DNA of 64,000 nt from Mermis nigrescens (Eukaryota; Nematoda; Enoplea; Mermithida; Mermithidae). The stretch is from positions 31,923,748 through 31,987,747 of the forward strand of contig JAVLUZ010000154.1 of the NCBI GenBank assembly GCA_036768485.1, given 5' to 3'. Of this stretch, positions 44,353 to 54,948 are shown in pieces. The translations under genes were made by a program, and so were the position numbers. Position 1 is the stretch's first letter, and the number at the start of each line of letters is the position of its first letter. The notes under the pieces are model-generated. The model saw only the letters and a program-made list of their open reading frames with translations, made no database searches and was not told the DNA's origin.

Positions 44353-44603
44353 GTACCCTACTTTTAATTAGCATGATTTCAGTGCATCTGTCTGCAAACA
44401 CATACAGTAACATACCACAATAATGATAGCAGTCCAAGAACGCGGAAAACAATATTGTTCTTAACACAAATTAATTGCCTCTAAATTTAAAAAATATTGT
44501 TTTAAAAAAAGACTCCCTAGATTTTATAACCGTCTACCTTTTGAAATCAATCAGACTGCATAGAATTTAAAACTGAGTTAGATATGCTCTTGATTGTCGG
44601 AAG

Positions 44604-45552
44604 GGCTAAAGACGATTTTGGGGGGGCATGCAAAAGTATAGTCAACGTTAAAGTATATACCATTGTTCGGCGACGCTCAGTGAGAACAAAGGCGAGGTTG
44701 GACGAAGGTCGACGCATGTCAATAAATGAGAACAAAAGAAACTGGGTCTTGCATCCGCGATTCGGGCTACTTTAGCATTCGATTTTAAACTTCGAATTTG
44801 CAAAATCATCGATTTTGAATGTTACCTTCGAATACAGCGCATTTTTTGCAGTAAAATGATATAAAATTTAATTGAAAAATATGAAGTTCAAAAATCACTT
44901 TTTATTCACATACATAAGTTGCATGTTGCGCTTGTTGTCTTTTCTTATAGATTTTCTTGGTGAAAATCAATAATTCTTATCTTTAAGAATTTCTTGAAGG
45001 AATTAGACACTGAAAGATCAAGTTTAGATTGACAACTTGAATTAAATTTTTTAAATATGAAGTGATTATCTAGAAAAAGCGTCTGACAAAGGACTCAATG
45101 TGAAACCATATTCCTTTCTGCTTTAGTTAAAATTTAAATTATCTATAACAAATTTAGAGTTTCCAAGTTGAAATAAAATGCTTTTAAAGCATTTTTATTC
45201 CATTCTGTCCGTGAAACAATTTCGATTAATTAGTTCTGAGTGCGTACATAAATAAAAAGTGATTTTTAAACTTCATATTTTTCAATTAAATTTTATATCA
45301 CCTTGCTGCAAAAAATGCGCTGAATTTGAAGGTAACATTCAAAATCGATGATTTTGCAAATTCGAAGTTTAAAATCGAATGCTAAACTCGCCCGAATTGC
45401 GGATGCGCGACCCAGTTTCTTTTGTTCTCATTTATTGACATGCGCCGACCTTCGTCCAACCTGGCCATTGTTCTCATTGAGCGTCGCCAAACAATGGTAT
45501 ATACTTTAACGTTGACTATACTTTTGCATGCCCCCCAAAATCGTCTTTAGCC
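44604..45552. mobile_element. Long-TIR element, GGCTAAAGACGATTTTGGGG ends
   Basis: Inverted arms of more than 300 bp (44604-44915 and 45250-45552) enclose about 330 bp. Exact 8-bp duplication GTCGGAAG at 44596-44603 and 45553-45560. The left arm holds a 63-codon frame with no family likeness. The 8-bp duplication suggests hAT or another 8-bp superfamily; the long arms are unusual for a MITE. Confidence 0.9.
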
Positions 45553-45659
45553 GTCGGAAGTATTAAGTTTACTATTTTTTATTAGCTATAGTAAATATAT
45601 GTTACATTCTAAACAGTCCTGTAAGTTATAGAGGTCGTTCCACAATCAAATTAACTTGG

Positions 45660-46200
45660 AAACGACATATAACGTACCTACGGGACTTACTTAAGTACCT
45701 GGCTACACTTAGCGCTGGTCAGGTTGCTAGGGCGAAACGCCGGACTCAAACACACGACCCTCAATAACTACGGTCTCAAATTCCTCGGCCCTAAATTCGT
45801 CCGTACCTAAGAAGCTATTGGCAGCTATGCCTTAAAAACCTAACGCAGTAGTAATTAAGTAACCCCGGAATTTCGCCCTAGGTCAGTTGACCTATTTTGG
45901 ACCAAAATAATAATTAACGCAAAAAGCTTTTTAACTTGCTTTCGCCAGAGAATACCTATGGCGAAAAACTATTTCTTTTCTGGTTCCTACGAGCACAATG
46001 AACAATGAAAACAACAAAAAAGAGCTCTCAACCAGCCAGTCATCTTACATAAAAATTATGAAATAATTTTTATGATTTTTAAATTGAAATCCGGGTGTTT
46101 GAATTTGCGATAAAGAAAACAATCAAAAGACAGTCACTTGGATTATTTAAGCCGAGTAATAAAATAAGGGCCGTCCACCAATTCCGAGCTAAACGCGATT
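45660..46200. mobile_element. Dispersed repeat, inverted relative of 32030-32620
   Basis: See 32030-32620. It ends near GGGCCGTCCACCAATTCC, just before the Penelope tail. Confidence 0.6.
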
Positions 46201-46209
46201 GATCACTAT

Positions 46210-46360
46210 GAAAAAGTTTTGAAAAATGAGCTTGCTAAGCGAGAGTTGTAAACCAAGAGAAACTTAAAGTTTAAACCTACCATTACATTATGAAGAAAAT
46301 TGTAAAAGATTTTAAACTTTAAGAAAATTGAAAAGGTGGGATGTTGGTAAATTAAAAAAC
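46210..46360 (-). mobile_element. Penelope-like element tail
   Basis: TTGAAAAATGAGCTTGCTAA and AAAGTTTAAACCTACCATTA match the 3' tails of the pair at 25128-26166. Coding part absent. Confidence 0.7.
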
Positions 46361-46389
46361 AACGTTTTTCGGCAAAAATTCCAAAATTT

Positions 46390-48850
46390 CACGCAAATAT
46401 CAAGTGTAAGGAACACTAACGCTCAGATTTGGTAGTAAAATAAATTTGTAGTATAAACTACATATTAACAACAAATGAATTGTGCAAACTTTACAAAACG
46501 ACTAAGTGTAGAGAATACTAACAGTCAGATTCCCAATTCTGAGTTTACATAGAAAAAAACTAGAATTTTACATTATTGTTATCCTATTCGACCTCGCCCG
46601 ACTTCTGAACAGAGAAAGTGGCGAACAAAAAATGTACAAACACGTATTTTCCACTGTCCACCACATTGTAAACTTTAAAAATCTGAACCTAACGCCCATT
46701 GAATGTAAATAAATTCGGTTCGGGCCAGTTTGTTGCCCTTTGATTGTATTAGGTTTGTATGTACCAAACTCATGTTCCGCAAAATATTTGATATGATTTA
46801 TCAATCAAAATACGAAAAAACCTGTTTTTTTCGCCCACTTTACACTTCAGATTTCGAACTTTACATATATATAAATCTGTTTTTTACTCATCCACTAGAA
46901 AGTAAAGTTTAAAACCCTGGTACTAACTGCGTATTGATTGTAGAAAAGTTTGCTGGTAAGCACAAGATAGCCCTTGATCCGAAGTACATTTCTGTAAGAA
47001 AAAATTTCTAGTCGGATTCGTAATTTTGATATTGCTCCGATATTACTTTCAACATTTATGGAAAAATGAGTCTCCATAATGTTTTAAAGACAAATAAACA
47101 TTAGGTTTAAACCACTTTGCAATACTGCTGAGTGTAAGCAAGCGCGCCCAACTGACGTATATATTTCATTCCCTGTAAATTTTTAGATCTCAGGAAGAAA
47201 TTTCGGTTTTTGCAATGCTCTAGAACAAAGGCTAACATGCAGTGTAAAAAATTACTCGGATATTATGATCAACATTCAGGAAAAAATTATGTCTCTACAA
47301 TGGTCTGAGGACAAATAAACAATGAGTGTAAACTACTTTACATCACTTTTGGATGTAAACAAACGCGCCTACGTGACGTCTCACATTTGATCCTTTGAAA
47401 ATTTTTAGACTCCAGGAAAAAATAAGGTTTCTGGAATGCTCAAAAACGAAGATAAATACATATGTAGTGTAACCTTCATGTAAACACCTAGTGTAAAGAA
47501 AATTTTGGTCAGATTCGTAATTTTGATATTATTCCGATATTACGATTAATATTTATGAAAAAAATTAAGTCTCCATAATGTTCTATGGGCAAACTAACAA
47601 TTGGTGTAAACCACTTTACAACACTGTAGAGTGTAAACATATACGCCAGACTGGCATATCAAATTCGGTTCCTGGTCCATTTCTAGACTTGATAATCGTG
47701 TCCCTGACTCATAACCGGAGAAGCAGGCAGAAAAAACAAGACAGAAACGCATTTTAAACACCAAATTTTTGACTTTACACTCGTTTAATATTAATGTATA
47801 GACAATTTGCTTTGACATGCACCCGATATAAAGCACTTTATTTTTATTCTATTGGACTTATCCCGACTTCTGGACGGAGAAAGTGGCGAACAAAAACGCA
47901 ACAAAAACGTATTTTCCATCATTTAGAACACTGTAAACTTTAAAATTCCGTACCGAACTCCCCATTGAGTTTAAAGAAATTCGGTTTAGTACAATTTGTA
48001 GCTTTTAAATCGTAGTACATTCCTATGTGCCAAAATTCTCTTGCAAAAATTATTTGGTATGATTTATTAATCAAAATTCGGAAAAAACGTGTTTTTTCGC
48101 CCATTTTTTACCTCTGATTTCGAACTTTACACCCCCATAAATAACTCAATATTGCGTTTTTTTAAATGCGGTTTGCTGCGATGTGTAGCCCCTGAGAGGC
48201 ACTTTATTACTGCTGTATTCAATTCACCCTGACTTACGAGTGGGAAAATTTGGCAGAGAAATCTTAGTTAAAATCCGTTTTTTTACAACATCCACTAGAG
48301 TGTAAACTTTAAACCCCAGGATCTAACTCACCATAGAGCATAGAAGACTTTGATTATATGCAGAATGTAGCCCTTGATCCGCTCTACATTTCTGTCAGAA
48401 AGCATTTTGAAAAACTCATAACCGGAGTTGGTATCGGACATAAGCAGGTTGAAAACTCGACCGAAAAGTGCTTTTTCACCCCCAGATTTTCGCACTCTTT
48501 ACACTGCCATTCGATAAATAATGCGAATTTCAAAAAACAAAAGAAGTACCATCTGTAGAATTCATCCCTCTATTATCCTATGCTGTTCAATTCTTCGAGT
48601 CATCAATACTCAGTTGTCCACATGCCGCAGTAAAAAGGTCCCAAAATTTGTCCTATGTTATAACGTTACACAAAAACTTTACACCTTCTTTACACAGTCA
48701 GTTTTGAGTTTCAAGAAAAACAAAAAAATACGGGCAGCAAATTTTTTTATTATCTTTCTTTTAAAAATAAACCGCACCTTCCAGAAGTGTCCCGTTATAG
48801 CTGTAGGGGGTGCACAGGTGTTAGGGGTACCAAAGTACATTATAGGTACG
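46390..48850 (+). repeat. Degenerate satellite, period roughly 172 bp, second block
   Basis: Recurring GTGTAAACYACTTTACA, CAGATTCGTAATTTTGAT and GATGTGTAGCCCTTGATCC words, with local spacing such as 178 bp between 48145 and 48325. The right end (48420-48850) matches 24440-24920 closely. No gene supported. Confidence 0.7.
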
Positions 48851-49344
48851 CGCTAACGCGCTACCTAAGATAACACATGCGCTGATAACATAACATGGAT
48901 ACGTAATGCACACGAGTGTTTATTGCTTAAATCAGCCTCTATCAGGTCGATGGTCCTACGCCTGAATCAGCCTCTATTAGGCCTAATCGTCCTACATTAT
49001 CGTCTTCAATTACGTTTAGTTACGCACCTACTTTTTAAAGCTTAATAACTTTCTTAATACTCAACTTCAAAACTAAAAAAATGATAGTTTGAGATAAAAA
49101 CATTCTCTCTCTGATAGTATAAATTTTATTGCTATCCGGCCAAAATTGCGGACAATAGTCGAGCGTGGAGCAAAAAAAGCAGTAAAAAAAGGGTAAAAAT
49201 GCGAAAAATAAGGAACTATTGGTCAAATGCGGAAAAAAACGGTTGCATCATCTACATTAGACACCCCATCGTTTAAAAAACCCATAAAAAATACCCACTG
49301 GTTCAGGTGCTAGCTCTGACAATTTGCTGACCTGGGCTAATATA

Positions 49345-49449
49345 TAGAGACGCACGAAGTGCGCTTACCCTTAACGTGACGTCACGCTAGACTTTAACAC
49401 TGAGTCACAGACGTCTTCTAAGAGGTGCGACGCACTTCCGTGCGTCTCA
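49345..49449. mobile_element. Hairpin MITE of about 100 bp
   Basis: Ends GAGACGCACGAAGTGCG and CGCACTTCCGTGCGTCTC are near-perfect inverted repeats of 18 bp. TATATA-like sequence lies on both sides, so a short AT target duplication is possible. Confidence 0.65.
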
Positions 49450-49747
49450 AAATTATATATGACTCAAAGCTTATTTTTTGTGTTACGGAGTATTGTAATT
49501 ATTATTTGTCATTTTAGAAACAAGAAATTGAAGTTAAGCATCATTTCAAATAATTTTTTTTCCTTTTTGACTTTTTAACTGAAAAATTAAAAGCCATTTT
49601 TTATTTCGAAAATTTGAATGATACTTGCAAACAATCAATTATTAAAATTAAATTATCGTAATATTGTTTTGATTAATTTAAAAATCTACAGTGTATTCGC
49701 ATGCCATGCATTAAGATTGGAAAATTTATATTCAATTTTTTGTGCAG

Positions 49748-49991
49748 GAGGAGGAAGATTGGAAGCCGAGCGCGATTTTGCAAAAAGTATTAGTATCAAA
49801 ACTTCACAAGCCAACAATTGGTCGTTGATTGACGATAAAACTGGAATATCGGATGACCTGGGATCCACGTTCCAAGTTTTGATACAAACCTTCAGACAGG
49901 AAGGCGAGAATATTCTGACATAGGATCAATTTAAGCTCCACATCAATGTATTAAAAACCATAGCCAGTATGCAAATTCAGCAGTACAACAG
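49748..49991 (+). pseudogene. ptc: Patched-like exon A: start of extracellular loop 1, with in-frame TAG
   Basis: 244 bp: acceptor TTTTTTGTGCAG before 49748 and donor AACAG|GTATTT at 49991. It reads GGGRLEAERDFAKSI, GSTFQVLIQTFRQEGENILT, then TAG at 49921-49923, then DQFKLHINVLKTIASMQIQQ and YN. PTCH1 (from memory) has VGGRVSRELNYTRQKIG, MIQTPKEEGANVLT and [15 protein letters not shown] in the same order, so homologous coding continues past the stop and the stop is a lesion. The exon enters with two bases of a split codon and leaves with AG, which pairs with exon B. The first transmembrane exon upstream was not found. Confidence 0.88.
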
Positions 49992-50328
49992 GTATTTATT
50001 ATAAAATCTCTCTCAATTTAACGTACTTACCTAGTTTATAATGTTTCTTACACAAACTCTTATTTACTGACCTACAGTTAGCTGATTAACTTATCACTGA
50101 CCACTGACCCTTTTCAACTGGGTCAAAATCGGCAATTTTCTAACATTTTTATACCTCTACTTTTTTAACATTTTGATAATCATAGCGTTTTTATGGCATA
50201 ACATAGCGCTTGCATTTCTTATACAATTTTCTTCTGTAATTACGATTGAGTTTCTTTTTGCGCAGTAGAAACAATTTTGAAAAAATATTTGCCTTAGAAA
50301 TATCAACATTAATACTTTATTTTTCAAG

Positions 50329-50407
50329 AAATTGGTCATTGTTCGACATCTGCTTTAAGCCTACTGTGCCATCTGCAAAGACAACTATTGGAGATATTCT
50401 CGTTGAC
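50329..50407 (+). pseudogene. ptc: Patched-like exon B: extracellular loop 1
   Basis: 79 bp: acceptor TTTTTCAAG before 50329 and donor GTTGAC|GTAAGA at 50407. It reads NWSLFDICFKPTVPSAKTTI then GDILVD, matching PTCH1 [20 protein letters not shown] (from memory). The first base completes the Arg of YNR. It leaves in phase 0, but exon C needs two preceding bases, so the B-C join is out of frame by one. Confidence 0.82.
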
Positions 50408-50679
50408 GTAAGATATGACGTATTTATGATACTACGCGGCATCTTTATGAGTGATCCGTAATAAAAAATTCGTTCGCAGGACGATTTTTTTCTCTGTTGA
50501 ATAACCTACATTTTTAATTTACATAATTTGTAATCTTAATTTTTAATTCAAAATTTTGATGATTAACAACTAATCTCAAATATATGAAAATTACCGAAAA
50601 TTTGTTTCGAGCGAAGAAAACTTTTGAATTCAAGATAACTGGAATCGCTGTTTCATATTCACCGCTTGCGTTTATTCAG

Positions 50680-50774
50680 ATTACTAGCTATGCCATGCAT
50701 AATGATTTCGCCTTTAGATTGTTTTTGGGAAGGTGGAATTCCGCTTGGCCCGTTTCCAGCGCCAAAATTATTCG
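50680..50774 (+). pseudogene. ptc: Patched-like exon C: DCFWEG motif
   Basis: 95 bp: acceptor GCGTTTATTCAG before 50680 and donor TTATTCG|GTTAGG at 50774. It reads LLAMPCIMISPLDCFWEGG then PLGPFPAPKLF, matching PTCH1 YLYPCLIITPLDCFWEGAK (from memory). Its frame does not follow from exon B; one extra base at the exon start would explain this. It leaves in phase 1, which agrees with the AC start of exon D. Confidence 0.82.
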
Positions 50775-50902
50775 GTTAGGCATGTAACGAGTAAATATAA
50801 GTAAAATTGTGTTCTTATCTTCCATTGTAGCGTTGTAGTATATACATATTTCATCATCTTGATAATGTTTCCATAAGAAAATGTCGTTTGTTTAGTACAG
50901 AC

Positions 50903-52082
50903 TAGTGATGCACCGGGTACCGGTACCGGTAACGGTACCGGTGCCGGTACCAGGGTACCGGTAACGGTACCGGTGCCGGTACCAGGGTACCGGTACCGGT
51001 GCCGGTACCACTCTAGTACCGGCCGGTACTACTTTTATTGATTTAATTTTTTGAGCTTAAACTGAAGGATAAACTGTTTCAGAATAAAGCACACTCTGTA
51101 GCAAATAACAAAGCAATAATAAAGAAGTATTTCTTTGTAAAATTCATTTTATCATTTATTTCACTTATTTCAACAATCCTAATCAAAAGTTCGTAATGTT
51201 TTGGACAAAAACACGAGCATTTCCAAATTTTCCGGCAAAATTTGGTTGAATGGGTAGACAAAATGCTTTTTCATTCCATCCAAGCTAAAACCGCTGCTAT
51301 TTTTGCCTCCTCTGCTAATTGACTTTCCACAACAATTACATCATACCGTTGATTCATCCTTATCATCTATCTTATAGAATTCCCAGAGCTATGACGACTT
51401 TTCTTTCATTTACCGACATAATGAAAAGTGACCACCAATAAATCCCTTTGAATTAATATAATAAAAAGGTGCAGTGTTTTTGTGTAATCGGCAAAGATTT
51501 TTCCCGGTGTACAAAGACTTTTAGGGGCCGTGTTTGTACATGTACAAATTTTTTGGATGACAAAAATTGCAAAAAAAAGTCTGAAATTCACAAGTTTTCG
51601 GCGCTCCGCGCCGAAATAAGTAATTGTGTTCTATATATTTTTATAATGGCAGAAATTGAATTTCGAAAGGAAAATGTCCCAGAAATTAGCTAGAATACAC
51701 TACCAAGGATCAAGAACCCTGTTTAACCACATTAAAATTGCTACTGTACTACATAGTACACAAAATTTTTCGTGTACAAAATGCACAAAGACTTTTGGGG
51801 ACCATCTTTGTACATGTACAAACGGATCTTGTACAAAAAAAACACTGGTGAGGTGCTGTAAAAACCCGATTTTAAGTAACATAGCAGTAAAAAGTATTTA
51901 AACCATTTCTAGGAGCAATATCCAGACCAAACACATCAGATGAAACGCTAGTATATAAGTACACAATACACATTACATAACATACATATTGGTACCGGTA
52001 CCGGTACCGGTACCGGCGCCGGTACCAGGGTACCGGTTACGGTACCGGTACCGGCTGCAAATGAGGTACCGGTGCATCACTA
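50903..52082. mobile_element. hAT-like element with GGTACC subterminal arrays, inserted in Patched exon D
   Basis: 1180 bp. Terminal inverted repeats TAGTGATGCACCGG begin at 50903 and, on the other strand, at 52082. Exact 8-bp duplication GTACAGAC at 50895-50902 and 52083-52090. TAGTG fits the hAT terminal pattern YARNG. Inside each end is an array of CCGGTACCGG words (50914-51030 and 51992-52070). The core has AT-rich sequence with two CAAAGACTTTTNGGG..TTTGTACATGTACAAA segments and no transposase. Confidence 0.93.
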
Positions 52083-52088
52083 GTACAG

Positions 52089-52205
52089 ACATCGAATGGA
52101 AAAAACTGAATCCCTCTGAATTGGCTTTTGCTGGAAGAGCTTTGAAGACGTTTGCTGACGACGACGACGAAGTAGACTCTGCTAATGATCTTTTCAATAG
52201 AGTAG
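52089..52205 (+). pseudogene. ptc: Patched-like exon D, interrupted at its splice acceptor
   Basis: 117 bp from AC|ATC at 52089 to donor GTAG|GTAACG at 52205. It reads DIEWKKLNPSELAFAGRALK then TFADDDDEVDSANDLFNRV, matching the PTCH1 LRWTNFDPLEFLEELKK region (from memory), with an extra acidic run. The original acceptor was TTTGTTTAGTACAG. The inserted element (50903-52082) duplicated GTACAGAC, so an AG remains in front of this exon but its pyrimidine tract is now 1.2 kb away. Phases agree with C and E. Confidence 0.85.
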
Positions 52206-52380
52206 GTAACGATACACTTGATTTTTCAAGTACGTTTATTCAGGGTATTAATTTGTTAAATTATTTGAGCCATCTAACTGAAGTCCTAATCTTTTTTGCT
52301 AATCTTTCAAAAGTATTGATTGCGCGGAAAAAAGAAATCGGATATTGACAAATAGATGGACTCCGTGCATGTTGCAACCG

Positions 52381-52753
52381 TACATGTACAGCATGGGAAT
52401 TCTGCAGGGTCAGGTTTGGAAAATTTCTAGAAAGTGCCTTTTTTGCTCTAAAAATGATGGTTAAACGTTAAAAAAACTATTTTCTGACGTTTCGGACAAT
52501 GCCTTTCTTTTTAGAACATAAAAACATAAAAGTTTTGAAAAAAATTTGGAAAAATCGAGTAAATTGAACAAAATGTAGTCAAAAATGTGTATACGGCGCG
52601 TAGCGCCACGAATTCGAAACTTTTGAGCCAAAATCAGCTAAGAAAGCTTAAAAAGGCACACTGTTTACAATTTTTTCGAAAAATCAACAATTCTGGGGAG
52701 CAAGCCATTTTGCGGGGAGGGGGGTCAACTACCCTGTCCCCCAAGAACATGTA
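52381..52753. mobile_element. TACATG-ended non-autonomous element, in intron D-E
   Basis: Mirror copy of 34561-34932, at the homologous place. Starts TACATGTACAGCATGGG and ends AAGAACATGTA. Confidence 0.65.
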
Positions 52754-53218
52754 CGGCTGCAATTACTAAATTTCGTGTTTTATATATAAATAAGACTCTA
52801 CCACTTCAGCATGCGTGTTGGATTATAATTTATTCTTATCAGTTTATTGAACTTTCTCATCAAAACGGGATTAAATAGATGGGTTATTGAGCTTACAAAT
52901 AACGATTTTACAGCCTCTTGTACATCCGACCTCCAACACTTATTTCGAACTATTGTTTATCCTTATTGATTTCTAGTAAATTAATTTTCCCGGTGGTGCA
53001 TCAAATGCATTAAAAATTACAATAACGTTTTTATGCTGTCTGCTTTAACTTTTGTACTCAGTTCTCAAAAAGAAATTGATCGCATTTTCACACTGAATAT
53101 GTCTTGAATTCTCAGCCTGCCTGCAATAGTTGTTAGCTTAGCGGTATACTATTTGCCGAAGAGAACAGGTGTTCTAAAATAAGCTATAAAATTTCAATAA
53201 TTTTTGCCGAGAAAACAG

Positions 53219-53349
53219 TAAGGAATTTGGCGAATTTCGCCGATTTCCAGGCTGGTATAGGCGCAGCTTATCAGGTTCGGCCTTGCATCGATCCACTTGA
53301 TCCCGAATGCCCCAAAACTGCTACCAATAATATAGATTCTTGTACTCTC
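53219..53349 (+). pseudogene. ptc: Patched-like exon E: RPC.DP.DPECP motif
   Basis: 131 bp: acceptor GAGAAAACAG before 53219 and consensus donor CTC|GTGAGT at 53349. It reads RNLANFADFQAGIGAAYQ then VRPCIDPLDPECPKTATN. Intact, with D-E splice phases in agreement. No exon F follows on this strand: the sequence leaves the duplicated segment at 53432 and enters MITE-rich DNA, so this half ends here. Confidence 0.9.
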
Positions 53350-53550
53350 GTGAGTCGTTTCACGGCTTGGAACCGCCAAAAGTTGGTTTATGTGATGCCT
53401 CCTGTTCCGAAGGCAACGGAACCACCGCCTCCGCTTTACGACGATTATTACGATATGTCGGACAGTACTAAAGAAAAGAAAACAGTCGGAGCACGTTAAG
53501 TAAATTTGCTGCCTGGGAGTACGTAACAAACCTCATTCGTAGGTAGTGAG

Positions 53551-53795
53551 CATATAGGTGGGCGGCACCAAAGTTCTGGGGGTGCGTAATTTTTTAAAGG
53601 TAAAAAATGGCCCTAAAATGGTGGTATAGAGAAAAACACCATTTTTCAACGTTTCTCATCGAGCACTAAACATTGACGTCAAAAAATTGCGGAAACAAAT
53701 AAAATTTTCGAAAATTGAATTCTGGGGGGATTTCGGTTTCTAGGAGGGGGGATATTTTGGTTTCTGGGGGTGCATACCCCCCACGCTCAGGTATG
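53551..53795 (+). mobile_element. hAT-like MITE, CATACGTGGGCAGC family, diverged
   Basis: CATATAGGTGGGCGGCACC to CACGCTCAGGTATG. Candidate duplication GTAGTGAG / GTAATAAA (five of eight) is weak. Confidence 0.7.
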
Positions 53796-54044
53796 GTAAT
53801 AAATGAGTGAGTGATTGATACTCGTCGCTCAGTCGTAAATTGAGCAACTGTGAGCACTACAGTTTGCGTTTTTATTACACACTGCACTTATCCCAGCCAA
53901 ATTGACTTTAGAAACGAATCTGACTTAAGTTTTTGATCTGCTTAAATATGTATAACAAGCTTGTCTTCTGCGAAAGAATAATGCGGATGTTGAGGAAGAA
54001 TTTTGCTCCCACGTTCTTGGGCTAATCCCATTATTTCAGCGTGT

Positions 54045-54168
54045 ACCGTATTGCTCGATGAGAAACGTTGAAAAATGTTTTTTTCGCCATGCCAACATTT
54101 TAAGACCATTTTTTGACCTATGAAAAATTTTGCACGCCCCCCAGGAATTTGGTGCTGCCCACCTATTA
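54045..54168 (-). mobile_element. Truncated hAT-like MITE
   Basis: GCTCGATGAGAAACGTTGAA, CGCCATGCCAACATTTTAAG and GGTGCTGCCCACCTAT: the inner and one terminal part of the CATACGTGGGCAGC family, reverse orientation. Confidence 0.65.
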
Positions 54169-54948
54169 TAACCCAAAGCTCCGTTTATGCTGGCATACAA
54201 ATAAACGGATGACATAGGAGCGAAATATATCTTGTTAAGTTGACTAAACTTCGTATATACTTAGCGAAGTCTAAACTCAACTATAGTCTGTTCCATTCCA
54301 AACGGCCCAATTTTTGCTAGTCTTATTGTTCACCTCTCAAATAGCATCTTCAGTTATGCTCTCATAACAGCTTATTGCTTAAAACTCTTCTTATTGATGT
54401 TTAATGTGCTTTGCTTAACATGTGGCGCATCTAAAGGACTGCAGCAAGAACCGAACCCATACTGCTACAGTAATAAGCCGTATAGCAAAAATGTGCCTTT
54501 TAGAATGTTACAGACTATAGAAGTGGCACTTTATTTGTATTTCACATGGGCACCAGTTTAGATACAACTTCAATCCAAGTAACATACCTATAGTCTGTTT
54601 CAGACTTTTTTAAAATAAGGTGATTCGAAGGCAGTAAAAATTCAGCCAATCGGCGTAAGACTCAAGCTCATTTACATATAGGTAGGTACCTATATAATTC
54701 CTTCTGATTTTCGTGCGAAAAAATTACGATGCATATTTCGAGCAAGATGAAACTATGAATTTACTATTGGATACAAAATCGACATAAAAATACAAATCTG
54801 CATATCGCATCGATAAAAAAACAAGACGAGACTGCAACCAATAAACAATTGGAAAATACGTGCAGCTTACCTACATTACATAAATCAATGTGTACGCAAA
54901 AAAATTCACATTGAAATGCATGCGTATCGCCAGTACATGTGTTACGTA

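Larger units (their letters stand above)
52125..53432. repeat. Inverted segmental duplicate (right copy) with Patched exons D-E
   Basis: Reverse complement of 33893-35199. On the left it continues into the rest of exon D. On the right it stops at 53432, where the left copy continues as intron but this copy runs into CCGCCTCCGCTTTACGACG. The protein-like frame that runs on to 53499 (PPPPLYDDYYDMSDS) begins inside the intron and crosses this junction, so it is not part of Patched. Confidence 0.88.

Noticed and set aside
52206..52348. Extension of exon D (DTLDFSSTFIQGINLLNYL)
   Set aside because: The GTAG|GTAACG donor gives the phase required by exon E; sequence beyond is intron, although it stays open for 47 codons.
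53350..53499. C-terminal extension of Patched exon E ending PPPPLYDDYYDM
   Set aside because: A consensus GTGAGT donor ends the exon at 53349 in the phase needed by exon F, and the extension crosses the duplication junction at 53432.
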